Positions 53,434-62,602 are shown, numbered from the stretch's first letter. The stretch is DNA of 64,000 nucleotides from Sphingomonas asaccharolytica NBRC 15499 (GCF_001598355.1 NZ_BCYU01000005.1:1-64000); one strand, 5' to 3'. Notes: generated by a model from the sequence alone, not told the origin. Translations and numbers: made by a program.

Positions 53434-54251
53434 TCGCTGACGCCGAAGCTGAGACTGGAGAAGTCGGTTTCGAAATCGGTCAGGCTGGTGCGCGGCCGCG
53501 GCCGCGTCCAGATCACGTTGAGCAGCCAGGCGCCACGGCCCGGCATCGCGAATATTGCCCGGCCGCGAGCATCCGTCCGGTGCACCTCGATCGGCTCGGC
53601 ATCATGGTCGAGGTTGGTCAGCTTGACCAATGCGCCCGGCAACAAGCGGCCGCGATAGAAGATCCTGACCGGCAGGGTCCCTCCCCCCGGCCTGGTCAGT
53701 GGGCTACTCTCCGGGACGATTTCGAGCGACAGGCCTAGCGGCCTGGTTATCTGAACCTGGCCGCGCGGATCGACTGGCCCGACCTGCACGATCGCTTTTG
53801 CGTGGCGGCTGTAATTCTCGGCGCCATCCGTATCGGTGCGTCCGTTGCGAGCGCGCAGTTCGATCGCCGGCGTCAGCCCCTCGACCTTCAGATAGTCGTT
53901 GAACCGGATCGCGGGCAAATGGCTCTCGGCGCGATTATCGGTTTCGAGCGCGAGGACATAGGTGCCGGGCCGGCCGAACGACACGGTCGCGTCGTCGGCC
54001 GTCGCGCCGGGGTGGAGCTGCTTGCGCAGGTCGACCCTTCGTCCGTCAGGGGTCACGCCGTAAAAGGCCAGGATGCGCGACGCGGAGATCGGCGAGCGTT
54101 GCCGGTAAGAACCGTGGCCGACCTGGAGCGTCAGGCCGGCACGTCGTTGCGGATCGAGCCGCCAACGGACCGGCTGTAGCCAGAAATCATGCGCGAGCGC
54201 GGCGGTCGCACCGACCAGCGCGAATGTCGTCAAGGCGAAGCGAACGAGCAT
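53430..54251 (-). CDS. DUF4198 domain periplasmic protein
   Basis: A 273-aa exported protein. A signal peptide (MLVRFALTTFALVGATAALA) is followed by HDFWLQP, the family opening. The mature part is beta-rich, with GTYVLALETDNRAESHLPAI and two Ig-like stretches, the second with LPVRIFYRGRLLPGALVKLT. DUF4198 proteins occur with nickel or cobalt uptake systems; the H-D-F-W opening may bind metal. It fits the HupE gene two positions upstream. Confidence 0.82.
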   Translation of the reverse strand: MLVRFALTTFALVGATAALAHDFWLQPVRWRLDPQRRAGLTLQVGHGSYRQRSPISASRILAFYGVTPDGRRVDLRKQLHPGATADDATVSFGRPGTYVLALETDNRAESHLPAIRFNDYLKVEGLTPAIELRARNGRTDTDGAENYSRHAKAIVQVGPVDPRGQVQITRPLGLSLEIVPESSPLTRPGGGTLPVRIFYRGRLLPGALVKLTNLDHDAEPIEVHRTDARGRAIFAMPGRGAWLLNVIWTRPRPRTSLTDFETDFSSLSFGVSE

Positions 54252-54255
54252 CGAC

Positions 54256-54729
54256 TCACTCCATATGATCGGGAAGGTAGCCCGGCGTGACCGGCAGGAC
54301 CGTAAGCGTTGCGTTCAGCGCCGCGATCGCGAGCAGCCAGCCTGCAACCACCTTCGGTGCAAGCGCCCAGTCACGCCGGGCGCCCCCCGCAGTCATGACG
54401 GTCGAAAGAGCGAGTATCGCGACGAAGAGGAGCTGGTTCGGTACGGTCGCCGAGAGGCCACCTCCGACGGCGCCGGCGGAACAGGCCAGCGCGACCGGCA
54501 ACGCCGCTCCAAGACGAGGAAGCCAAGTCGCGATTGCCATTGCCGCAACGACTGCCCAGGCGACGCTCCAGACGATATCGGCCGGCAGCGCGACGACGAA
54601 GGCCAACGTCGCGAGCATCGCCAGTATCGATGCCGAGGCGCCGGCAAGCGTCGCTTTCCAGCGCTGCGGACCCAACACCAATCCGGCGCCGGTAGCCAGC
54701 AGCATCACCAATAATCCGGGGTCCCTCAT
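54256..54729 (-). CDS. Hydrophobic membrane protein in the HupE-DUF4331 unit
   Basis: A 157-aa membrane protein with about five hydrophobic helices (first MRDPGLLVMLLATGAGLVLG, last LAPKVVAGWLLAIAALNATL). It shows no His-rich metal motif. Similar size and placement to HupE suggest a paired transporter part, but I recognise no family. The start overlaps the HupE stop by 4 nt, and DUF4198 begins 4 nt after its stop. Confidence 0.7.
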   Translation of the reverse strand: MRDPGLLVMLLATGAGLVLGPQRWKATLAGASASILAMLATLAFVVALPADIVWSVAWAVVAAMAIATWLPRLGAALPVALACSAGAVGGGLSATVPNQLLFVAILALSTVMTAGGARRDWALAPKVVAGWLLAIAALNATLTVLPVTPGYLPDHME

Positions 54730-55325
54730 CGCATAACGGCGCCCAAAAGGAAGACGCCTCCGATCGCCGCAATCGCACCGCCGGCCAAGCGGATCGCCGG
54801 CGTTCCCCCGCGTCGTGCCTCGAGCGATCCGAGCGCGATGCCGGCGACATGCAGCAAGCCCGTCGCCAGCACGAAGCCGACACTATAGCCCATCGGATCG
54901 GCGGCCGACGGCAATTCGCGGCCATGGGCGTAGCCATGGCAGATCGCGAACACGGCGACGATCGATGCCGCGATCCAGACAGGCGCGCGAAGCGCCAGCG
55001 CGATGCACCCGCCCAGCACCATCACCGACAGCTTTATGCCGATCTCGGTGGAGGGAATGGCAATTCCAGCCATGCCGACTACGGCGCCCGCGACCATCAT
55101 CATCGGGAAGACGACCGGCAGTGCATAGACCAGCGGGCGCCCGAGAAAGGCGCCCCACAGCCCGACCGACACCATCGCCAGGAGATGGTCGGGTCCGCTC
55201 AGCGGGTGGGCGAAGCCCGATACAAAGCCACCGGCCAGCCCGGTTCCGGTATGCGCCGCCGCCGGCACCGCGACCAGTCCCATCGCGGGCGCCAATGCCC
55301 GCGCGACGAAACGAGCGCGGGTCAT
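54726..55325 (-). CDS. HupE/UreJ family membrane protein
   Basis: A 199-aa membrane protein of the HupE/UreJ family. The signature GFAHPLSGPDHLLAMVSVG has the His-x5-Asp-His metal motif in the first mature helix. Later ICHGYAHGREL adds two more His. Signal-like MTRARFVARALAPAMGLVAV, then AVPAAAH, leads it. The family imports nickel or a similar ion. The start overlaps the DUF4331 stop (ATGA). Confidence 0.88.
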   Translation of the reverse strand: MTRARFVARALAPAMGLVAVPAAAHTGTGLAGGFVSGFAHPLSGPDHLLAMVSVGLWGAFLGRPLVYALPVVFPMMMVAGAVVGMAGIAIPSTEIGIKLSVMVLGGCIALALRAPVWIAASIVAVFAICHGYAHGRELPSAADPMGYSVGFVLATGLLHVAGIALGSLEARRGGTPAIRLAGGAIAAIGGVFLLGAVMR

Positions 55326-56545
55326 TTGCCGACGGATACCGCATCCGGCGCGGCCAGAAAGGGAAAGATCGTGGTCGAGTGTGCCTTGTCGTCGGCATGC
55401 ACGCCGTCGTCGATCTTCGTGGTCGAGCCGTCGGCAAGCAGCGAGCGATAGACGTTGACCGCGTCGTAATTGATCGTCCGTCCACCGCAATCGCTCGCGA
55501 GCGCCTTTTCGCCGTTGAGCGCGGCACGCTCTACCGCGAACAATTGGGTGCAGACGGCCGACCGGCTGTTGAGCCACAGGCGATCATCGGCAAGCAGCCG
55601 GGCAAGCGGCCAATAACGTTGCGCTGGAGGGGCTTTGCGGTCGATCAGCAGACTATCCCCGCACCGGCCGTCGAACCCGTCGTAAAGCGCGATGCCCTGG
55701 GCGACCGCCGGAACGAAAGACGCGCTCGTCGCCGGCGTGGCTGCGTTGTAGCGCTCCTTCAGGCGATTGCTCTCGTCGGCCGCTCCCAGCGTCGCCAGCA
55801 GTGCGTTGCCCGTCAGCGGCCGCGCGGCGCGGTCGATTTGTCCCTTGGGTCCGACGGTCGCGCCCCAGACCGCAAGCATCGGCCCTCCCCTGGTGACTGC
55901 CGCGAGCTTGATCGAGACGACGATCGAATCCGGAGTCCAGCCGCGCAGGAAATTGGTCGCTGGACCGCCATCGGTCCTCTTCCAATGCCGCAAAATGTCA
56001 GCGGATTGCGCAGCGCTGAAGCCGGGGCAGCCCGACGCGTCGTAGCGCGCACCCGACGCGAGCGCAGCGATCGCGACATTATAGACATCGCGCGTACCGC
56101 GAACATTGTTGAAGAACGGATCATCGCGCAGCCCCGCGAACACCCGGAAATGGCCACGTCCGCTCACCAGCCCCGCCGACTTGCTCGCATCTCCGCGCGC
56201 CCGGTCGCCGCTCCCCAGCCGACAATCGGCGGCGGATGCGCTGGCAAAGCGGCAAACCAGCACGGTGGATGCCGCGGTTCGCCCGAAGCGCGCGCCGCTA
56301 TCGATGTGGAAGACATAGCTCAGCTTGTCGGAAAAGCTGTGCCCGACGATCGTCATGACGAGATCGAGCTCGTTTCCATCCGGGGAAATCCACGCGAAAA
56401 GATCGCCAATGTCGGCGCGCGGATCGGCAATCACTGCCGGTGTGTCGAGATGATCGGACGCCCGCGCAGGCGTGATGGCGGTGCTCATGATCGCGATGGC
56501 GAGCACACAGCACCCCATGCGGCGCCGACGAATGGATTTTCCCAC
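55322..56545 (-). CDS. DUF4331 domain exported protein
   Basis: A 407-aa protein with DUF4331. GTG at 56545 has GAGGA upstream. A signal peptide (VGKSIRRRRMGCCVLAIAIM, then STAITPARA) leads to SDHLDTPAVIADPRADIGDL, the family hallmark with conserved His and Asp. Role unknown; it is periplasmic or released. It lies 25 nt after the Tat-hydrolase gene and overlaps HupE. Confidence 0.85.
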   Translation of the reverse strand: MGKSIRRRRMGCCVLAIAIMSTAITPARASDHLDTPAVIADPRADIGDLFAWISPDGNELDLVMTIVGHSFSDKLSYVFHIDSGARFGRTAASTVLVCRFASASAADCRLGSGDRARGDASKSAGLVSGRGHFRVFAGLRDDPFFNNVRGTRDVYNVAIAALASGARYDASGCPGFSAAQSADILRHWKRTDGGPATNFLRGWTPDSIVVSIKLAAVTRGGPMLAVWGATVGPKGQIDRAARPLTGNALLATLGAADESNRLKERYNAATPATSASFVPAVAQGIALYDGFDGRCGDSLLIDRKAPPAQRYWPLARLLADDRLWLNSRSAVCTQLFAVERAALNGEKALASDCGGRTINYDAVNVYRSLLADGSTTKIDDGVHADDKAHSTTIFPFLAAPDAVSVGK

Positions 56546-56570
56546 GAAATTTTCCTCGATGCTGTTGCTG

Positions 56571-57539
56571 TCAGGAGGCAAGCGAGCGCCACAGCCGGTC
56601 GCCTTCTTCGACAATCACGTCGGGGCGTTCCTCCGGCCAGAAGAGCTTGGCCTTCTCCAGACGCCGCACTCCCAGCGATTTGGCAAAGGCACGATCGAGA
56701 TAATCGGCGTTGTCGGGAGCGAAGATCGTGTCCGCCATGCCCCAGATAATCCGCGTCGGGATCGCGCAACGGCCGAGCATGGGTGTGATACCCGCGAGCG
56801 CATTGCGGCCCTGCGCAATTGCATGCGCCTCGACCTGGCGCCGGCGCTTCGGTGATGACAGCAGCGGCCCGAAATACATTTCGAGCGCCGCGTCGGACGG
56901 ATTGGCCGGGTCGGTATAGCACATGCCGCCAAACTGATCGGGCGCGCGGGCATGAGCGCGGTCGGCCAGCCACGGCGCCAGCCATTGCTGGGCATAGTTG
57001 CCCTGCTTCGAAAGCTCGATCACCGGCAGCATGGCGGGCGGCGGACTTTGCCGTTCGGTATCGCAATTGGTCAGGATTAACGACCGGACCCGCGTCGAAT
57101 GATGGACCGCCAGCAACTGTGCGACCGCCCCCCCACTGTCATTCGCGACGACATGCACGCGGCGAACCTTCAGCGCGTCGAGCAGCGACACGATCATCGC
57201 CGCCTGCGCGGGCGCACCCAGATCCTGCCCCTCTGCCACGTCGGTCGCGCCGAGACCCATGAAGTCCGGCACGATGCAGCGATAGGACAGATCGAGTTGT
57301 TCGCGTGCGTGCCGCCATTGGAAGCCGCACAACGGATAGCCGTGCAGCAACAGCACTTCGTCGCCGCCGCCGCTGTCGACATAGGCGATCGAGCCGAACG
57401 CCGTCCGGGCGAAGCGCTGACTGCCGCGCCACTCGGCCAATCTAGTTCGATCGGAATCGGGGCTGGCAAACGCCCGCCGCGAGATGCCCGCGAGCGCCGC
57501 CGTTGCCGCCGCTACCTTGATGAAATCCCTGCGATGCAT
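56571..57539 (-). CDS. Tat-exported alpha/beta hydrolase, possibly lacking the catalytic His
   Basis: A 322-aa protein with a Tat leader (MHRRDFIKVAAATAALAGIS). The fold matches epoxide hydrolases and haloalkane dehalogenases: LLLHGYPLCGFQW, PDFMGLGATD, nucleophile Asp134 in VVANDSGGAVAQL, and WGMADTIFAP. Where these enzymes have G-H-F-x-x-E-x-P, this one reads KLFWPEERPD, so the His of the triad appears to be missing. It is first in the unit, after a perfect inverted repeat. Confidence 0.8.
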   Translation of the reverse strand: MHRRDFIKVAAATAALAGISRRAFASPDSDRTRLAEWRGSQRFARTAFGSIAYVDSGGGDEVLLLHGYPLCGFQWRHAREQLDLSYRCIVPDFMGLGATDVAEGQDLGAPAQAAMIVSLLDALKVRRVHVVANDSGGAVAQLLAVHHSTRVRSLILTNCDTERQSPPPAMLPVIELSKQGNYAQQWLAPWLADRAHARAPDQFGGMCYTDPANPSDAALEMYFGPLLSSPKRRRQVEAHAIAQGRNALAGITPMLGRCAIPTRIIWGMADTIFAPDNADYLDRAFAKSLGVRRLEKAKLFWPEERPDVIVEEGDRLWRSLAS

Positions 57540-57543
57540 AGTC

Positions 57544-57568
57544 GATGTCCGCGTCGTTTACGGACATC
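57544..57568. promoter_or_regulatory. Inverted repeat upstream of the hydrolase-DUF4331 unit
   Basis: GATGTCCG (57544-57551) and CGGACATC (57561-57568) form a perfect 8-bp inverted repeat with a 9-bp spacer. It lies 4 nt upstream of the ATG at 57539. An operator or a leader hairpin is likely. The rest of the gap to 57750 shows no gene. Confidence 0.5.
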
Positions 57569-57750
57569 GCTTTGGACTGAGCGTCGTCGGCGGCGCTGTC
57601 GAAATCTTTAGCGATCTATACGTTGCAATCTCGCACCATGCTGGTCGTACACTTGCGGCATGAGAGTCCAGAGGCCCGCGCCGTCTTCGTCGGCATGCGC
57701 CCGCCTCCGCTACTCGGTGTTGATCCGCCGCTGTCGAGGAAAGGCGCGGG

Positions 57751-59799
57751 CTAGTTAGCGCCCTTCCCTGTCCACTTGCCCATCCAGCCGAGCACCTCAC
57801 GATACCATTGACGGCTCTCCTTGGGGTTGAGCACCCAATGGCTGCCGCCCGGGAAGACGATCAGGCGCGACGGGATGTCGCGGCGCTGGAGCGCGGTGAA
57901 GGCGGCGATGCCCTGGGTGTAGGGAATACGGTAATCGCCCTCGCTGGTGATCACGAGCTGCGGCGTCTTCCACTTGTCGACCAGGTTGACCGGGTTCCAC
58001 TTCTCGAACGCGGCCGGATCCTCGTAATAGGGATGCCCGCCATGCTCCCATTCGTCGAACCAGAGTTCCTCGGTTTCGTAGGCCATGGCGCGGGCGTCGA
58101 ATACGCCGTCATGCTGGACGATGCACTTGAAGCGATCGGGCCAATTGCCCTCGATCCAGTTCATCATATAGCCGCCATAGGAAGCACCGAGCGCGCAAGC
58201 GTTGTTGCCGTCGAGCCAGGCGAACTTTGTCGTCGCGGCGTCGAGGCCTTTCTTTAGGTCCTCGAGCGGCCAGCCCCCCCAATTGTTGCGGATCGCGTCG
58301 CTGAAGCCCTGGCCGTACCCGGTCGAGCCGTGGAAATCGACGGCGACTAGGCCATAGCCGGCGCCGGCGAACAAGGCGGGGTTCCAGCGGTACGACCAGC
58401 TATTATTGCTCGACCCCTGAGGACCGCCATGGACCATGAACGCAATCGGCGCCTTGGTGCCCTGGGCAAGGCCGGCGGGCTTGACGGCATAGCCCCACAC
58501 TTTGTCGTTATTCGCCCCGGAGAAACTGAACCGCGTGACCGTCGGCATGTCGATCCCGGCGAGCTTGTCGGCATTGACGCTGGTCAGCCGCGCGCTTTTC
58601 TTGCCCGCCAGCCAGTAGAAGTCGTCGGGCGCGGTCAGCGAGTTCATCGCATAGACCAGACCCTTGGCGGTCGGTACGACAGCGGAAACGTTGCCTTCCT
58701 GCGTCAACCGTGTCGGCTTGCCCGACTTGAGATCGATCGCAAAGATCGGCGTTTCCTGCGTATCCTCGGCGGTGACGTAGATGGTCTTGCTGTCGTCGCT
58801 CCACGCGATCGAGCCGACCGAGCGATCCCAGCCCTCGGTCAGCGCGCGCACTTGGCCACTCGCCAGATCGCGCACCATCAGCACCTGACGATCGGCTTCG
58901 TAGCCGGGGCGCTTCATCGCGAACCATGCGAGATATTTGCCGTCGGGCGATGCGGTGGGAAGATTGTCCATCCCGTCATTGGCGTCGGTCAGATTGGTCG
59001 GCGCGGCCGATCCGTCGGCGGGCGCCGCGAAGATATCGAGATTGGTCGATAGCGGCTCGATCCGGCCCGCCTCGCGCAAGGCGAAGAACACCGTCTTGCC
59101 GTCGGCCGACCACGACACTTCCTCGCCACCGCCGAATGGCTTGGACGGGGAATCGCCGACCAGCGCGCCTTCGATCGCTTTGCCGTAGCCGGTCGCCTTG
59201 CCGTTTGCCATCGGCAGCACGAACAGCTGCGATCGCGTACCGTCCGCCCAGCTTGCCCAATGGCGGATGAACATCTGGTCAAAAGTGCGGCCATTGCCGG
59301 CATCGTCGCGCTTCTTGACCATCGCCGGCTCGCTCGACGGCGCGCCGGGCAGGCGATCGGCCCAGATCAGCATCTTGTCTTCGGTCGGCGCGACCTTGAA
59401 CCCACCGATCCCGCCCTTGAGGTCGGTGACCTGGGTCGGCGCGCCGCCGGCGACCGCGATCGCCCAGACATTGTCCTCGCCGCCCTTGTCGGACTGGAAC
59501 CAGATGGTCTTGCCGTCATGCGAGAATTGCGGGCTGGTCTCGTTTACCTCCCATTCGCCGATCAGCTTTTCGGGTTTCGCACCCTTCGCGGTCAGGTCGA
59601 GCCGCCACAAGTCGTAACGCCCCTTGTCACCCGCCAGGTCGGTTTCTCGCTGCTGCCAGACCAGCCAATGGCCGTCGGGCGACACTACCGGCGACGAGAC
59701 GCGGCTGAGCATCGTCACGTCCTCGATCGTCAGTTGGCGCGCGGTTGCAGGGAAAGCGAACGAAGCGAGCGCGACGCTCGCGAGGAGAAGCTTGTTCAT
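57751..59799 (-). CDS. Secreted S9 family peptidase (acylaminoacyl-peptidase-like), copy 2
   Basis: A 682-aa serine peptidase. Signal peptide MNKLLLASVALASFAFPATA. Propeller repeats include VVSPDGHWLVWQQRETDLAG and TASPDGKYLAWFAMK. The catalytic domain has Ser540 in LGASYGGYMMNW, Asp in ITSEGDYRIP and His in GGSHWVL. It cleaves peptides in the periplasm. ATG at 59799 gives the signal peptide. It differs clearly from the copy at 7800-9860 in its propeller. Confidence 0.91.
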   Translation of the reverse strand: MNKLLLASVALASFAFPATARQLTIEDVTMLSRVSSPVVSPDGHWLVWQQRETDLAGDKGRYDLWRLDLTAKGAKPEKLIGEWEVNETSPQFSHDGKTIWFQSDKGGEDNVWAIAVAGGAPTQVTDLKGGIGGFKVAPTEDKMLIWADRLPGAPSSEPAMVKKRDDAGNGRTFDQMFIRHWASWADGTRSQLFVLPMANGKATGYGKAIEGALVGDSPSKPFGGGEEVSWSADGKTVFFALREAGRIEPLSTNLDIFAAPADGSAAPTNLTDANDGMDNLPTASPDGKYLAWFAMKRPGYEADRQVLMVRDLASGQVRALTEGWDRSVGSIAWSDDSKTIYVTAEDTQETPIFAIDLKSGKPTRLTQEGNVSAVVPTAKGLVYAMNSLTAPDDFYWLAGKKSARLTSVNADKLAGIDMPTVTRFSFSGANNDKVWGYAVKPAGLAQGTKAPIAFMVHGGPQGSSNNSWSYRWNPALFAGAGYGLVAVDFHGSTGYGQGFSDAIRNNWGGWPLEDLKKGLDAATTKFAWLDGNNACALGASYGGYMMNWIEGNWPDRFKCIVQHDGVFDARAMAYETEELWFDEWEHGGHPYYEDPAAFEKWNPVNLVDKWKTPQLVITSEGDYRIPYTQGIAAFTALQRRDIPSRLIVFPGGSHWVLNPKESRQWYREVLGWMGKWTGKGAN

Positions 59800-59870
59800 G
59801 ACGCGAGATAGAGCAGATGGGGGGTGCGCGAGCAACTACCCGTCGTACCGAAAACTCGCTTCGTCTCTGC

Positions 59871-60335
59871 TCAGCGCTGGCCGGTGATCCGGGCGATTTC
59901 CTTGGCGACCATCGTTTCGACCAGATCCGGCAGATTCGCGTCGAGCCAGTCGCGCAGCATTGGCTTCAACATCTCGCGCACCAGGCCTTCGAGCGTGTCG
60001 CTGCCCGCGACTTCGGGCTTGATGACGAGCCGCGACAGGCTGGCGAGCCGCGCGCGGCTGACTTCGGCTGCTTCATCAGAGATGATCTTTTCGGCAGGCA
60101 CACCGGGCGCCGGCGTCGCGGCAACCGGCGTCGCAATCGACGCCATGTCCGAATCGGGCGCGGGCTCGTTTAACTCGAGCACGTCATCCTCTTCCGCGGC
60201 CCCGGCAGGAATCGGCTGAGGCGTCGGCCGCCGGCGCGCGCGCGACGCTCCGCCGGTTTCGACATCCTCGGCAATGATCCGTTTGATCGAGGACAGGATG
60301 TCCTCCATCGACGGCTCGGCGCTTACATCCCCCAT
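59871..60335 (-). CDS. popZ: PopZ-family polar organising protein (DUF2497)
   Basis: A 154-aa protein. The start MGDVSAEPSMEDILSSIKRI matches the PopZ N-terminal helix that recruits partners. A Pro/Glu-rich acidic linker (about 40-85) follows. The C-terminal oligomerisation helices are LEGLVREMLKPMLRDWLDAN and LPDLVETMVAKEIARITGQR. It forms a hub at the cell pole and binds ParB in Caulobacter. It is downstream of the TolC-type gene on the same strand. Confidence 0.9.
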   Translation of the reverse strand: MGDVSAEPSMEDILSSIKRIIAEDVETGGASRARRRPTPQPIPAGAAEEDDVLELNEPAPDSDMASIATPVAATPAPGVPAEKIISDEAAEVSRARLASLSRLVIKPEVAGSDTLEGLVREMLKPMLRDWLDANLPDLVETMVAKEIARITGQR

Positions 60336-60381
60336 AGGCGGCCTGCTTCCTGACGACGCACGAACCCGCGCAAATCGCGAG

Positions 60382-61887
60382 TTATTTGGTCTCGTTTGCG
60401 GGACGATCGGGGGCCGTGTCAACCGGGGCGTTCAACTGAGGGTCGAGCGGACGCTTTTGCGAGGAGTCCTGCGGCGGCGTATCGCGGGTGCTGGTGCCGA
60501 TCGGCTTATAAGCCGGATCGATGTCCCAATCGCTCCATTTGCCCTTGACCCGCTTGTAGTTGGTCAGCGGATCGTAGAGCGTGCCACCCTCGAGACCGAG
60601 GTCGCGCGCTTCGGCCTGCCCCATCGCCGCGAGCAAGGCGAAGCCGGCGACATAGGCGTCGCGCTGCGCGGTCACCAAGGTCACCTGGCTGTTGAGCAAT
60701 TCCTGCTCGGCGTTGAGGATGTCGAGGATGGTGCGGTTGCCGACGCTATTCTCGGCGCGAACGCCTTCGAGGCTCAGCTTGTTGGCCTCGACCGCGCGCT
60801 GCGACGAAGCGATCACCTCGAGCGAGGACTTCCAGATGGCGTAAGCCGAGCGCGCCTGCGCGATCACGCCGCGCTCGGTATCCGTCGCCTGTTCGAGCGC
60901 CTGTGCGCGGCGGGCCTGCGCCTGGCGAACCTGGGCCGACGGGCCGCCGCCCTGATAGAGCGGGACGGAGAATTGCAGTCCGACGGTGCCCGCCGATCCG
61001 GTTTGGCCCGGCTTTGGGCTGGTGCCGGAGCCGTATGAGCCCAGGTAATTGAAGTAATTGCCGCCGACGACGCCGCTCAGCGTCGGCAGCCGCGCGCCTT
61101 TCGCGGCATCAATGTCGAAGCGCGTGGCATCGCTGTTCCGCTGCGCTGCGAGCAGCACCGGGTTGTTCTTGAGCGCGACATCGACCGCGTCGTCTGGCGC
61201 ATTGGGCAGGTTCGGCAAAGCGGGCGGATCTTCCAACTGGCCCGGCGGTGTCCCGACCACGCGGATATAGCTTTCCTTGCTCGAAATGAGCTGCGCCTGC
61301 GCCTGCTCCAGCTGGCCGCGCGCGACCGACAGGCGCGCATCGGACTGCGCGACGTCGGTGCGCGTCAGGTCGCCGACCTGGAAACGATCCTTGGCTGCCT
61401 GGAGGTTGACCTCCAGCACCTTCACGTTTTCCTTGTTCAATCCGACGATCGCCTCGTCGCGGATCACATCCATATACGCGCCGACCACGCCGACAAAAGT
61501 GTCCGATTCGGTGCCGCGCAATTGCATCCGGCTCGCTTCGACTCGCGTTTCCGCCCCTTTGATCGAGTTGCGGACGCGACCACCGCTATAAACCGGAACC
61601 GCCAGTTGTGCGTTCGCCTGAAGCTGGCGATCAGGCGACAACAAGCTGTTCTGGCTGCTGTTCAGCGCATTCTCGGTATAATTGCCCGAAACACCGACAT
61701 TGGGACGTCCCTGCGCCTTGGCGATCGGGACGTTCTCATCGGATGCGCGGACATTGGCGCGCTCCGCCGCCAGTCCCGGATTGGTGTTGTACGCTTTGAC
61801 GAGCGCTTCGCGCAGCGTGTCGGCGGCAGCCGGCGCGATAGCGACGGTCACCATGGCTACACCAGCAAGCAGGACGGAAACGCGCAT
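60382..61887 (-). CDS. TolC family outer-membrane efflux protein
   Basis: A 501-aa TolC-type protein. Signal peptide MRVSVLLAGVAMVTVAIAPA. The TolC repeats show the helical barrel with TLREALVKAYNTNPGLAAER, PVYSGGRVRNSI and VPLYQGGGPSAQVRQAQARR. The C-terminal tail (KRPLDPQLNAPVDTAPDRPA) is long and polar. It is the outer-membrane tunnel of a tripartite exporter; its partners are not here. It follows the PCMT gene. Confidence 0.9.
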   Translation of the reverse strand: MRVSVLLAGVAMVTVAIAPAAADTLREALVKAYNTNPGLAAERANVRASDENVPIAKAQGRPNVGVSGNYTENALNSSQNSLLSPDRQLQANAQLAVPVYSGGRVRNSIKGAETRVEASRMQLRGTESDTFVGVVGAYMDVIRDEAIVGLNKENVKVLEVNLQAAKDRFQVGDLTRTDVAQSDARLSVARGQLEQAQAQLISSKESYIRVVGTPPGQLEDPPALPNLPNAPDDAVDVALKNNPVLLAAQRNSDATRFDIDAAKGARLPTLSGVVGGNYFNYLGSYGSGTSPKPGQTGSAGTVGLQFSVPLYQGGGPSAQVRQAQARRAQALEQATDTERGVIAQARSAYAIWKSSLEVIASSQRAVEANKLSLEGVRAENSVGNRTILDILNAEQELLNSQVTLVTAQRDAYVAGFALLAAMGQAEARDLGLEGGTLYDPLTNYKRVKGKWSDWDIDPAYKPIGTSTRDTPPQDSSQKRPLDPQLNAPVDTAPDRPANETK

Positions 61888-61893
61888 CAAATC

Positions 61894-61927
61894 CCCATTT
61901 CTTTCAAAACGCCCATTTCTTTCAAAA
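61894..61927. repeat. 18-bp tandem duplication at the TolC-type gene start
   Basis: CCCATTTCTTTCAAAA occurs at 61894-61909 and 61912-61927. On the minus strand this duplicates the ribosome-site region of the TolC-type gene. The second copy includes the end of the PCMT reading frame. Confidence 0.8.
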
Positions 61928-62602
61928 GGCGAAGCCCCGCGGCGCCGAAAAACCGGGCAGCGCGACGCAATCCACGTCGGCGAAAGCGCGTAGCCCGAAC
62001 GCTCCCTTGATCGTGCGCCCCGACGCGAGGCGCGATACGCCACGTTCGCGGAGCCCGGTCACGACACGCCCTCCGGAAGCAATCTGGCCGACCAGCGATT
62101 CGGGCAGTGCCTCGACACAACCATCGACGATCAACACGTCATAAGGCGCGCCTGCTTGATGGCCCTGATCGAGCGGCCCCTCCACCAACTCGACATTGTC
62201 GTACCCCTCCAGCGCGGCGCGGGCATGCGCGGCAAGGTCGGCATCGCTTTCGACCGCGACGACCGAGCGGACCAGGCCGGACAGCACTGCAGCGGTATAA
62301 CCGCCGGCGGCGCCGATCAGCAGAACCTTGTCGGTCGATTCCAGATACGCCTCGGTCAACAATTTGCCGGTCGCGATCGGCAGATTGAGATAGCGGCCAT
62401 TGCGAACCGCTACGGCGGTGTCGCGATAAGCCAGCCGCCGTGCGGCTTCGGGCACGAAAGCCTCGCGTGGGATCCTGCCCATCGCGGTCACCACACGCGG
62501 ATCGTTAACCGCGTTAGTGCGCAACTGGCTCTGCACCATCGCATGGCGCATCGCCTCGAAGCTGACGTCGTCGCCGATCGTTTCTGGCGCCAAGTTGTTC
62601 AT
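61922..62602 (-). CDS. Protein-L-isoaspartate O-methyltransferase-type protein
   Basis: A 226-aa PCMT-like methyltransferase. It shows MVQSQLRTNAVNDPRVVTAM and PREAFVPEAARRLAYRDTAV at the N-terminus. The SAM site is VLLIGAAGGYTAAVLSGL, with VVAVESD after it. Gly-rich motif I reads IGAAGGY in place of I-G-T-G-S-G-Y, so repair activity is likely but not certain. It precedes the TolC-type gene by 34 nt, as in many sphingomonads. Confidence 0.85.
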   Translation of the reverse strand: MNNLAPETIGDDVSFEAMRHAMVQSQLRTNAVNDPRVVTAMGRIPREAFVPEAARRLAYRDTAVAVRNGRYLNLPIATGKLLTEAYLESTDKVLLIGAAGGYTAAVLSGLVRSVVAVESDADLAAHARAALEGYDNVELVEGPLDQGHQAGAPYDVLIVDGCVEALPESLVGQIASGGRVVTGLRERGVSRLASGRTIKGAFGLRAFADVDCVALPGFSAPRGFAF

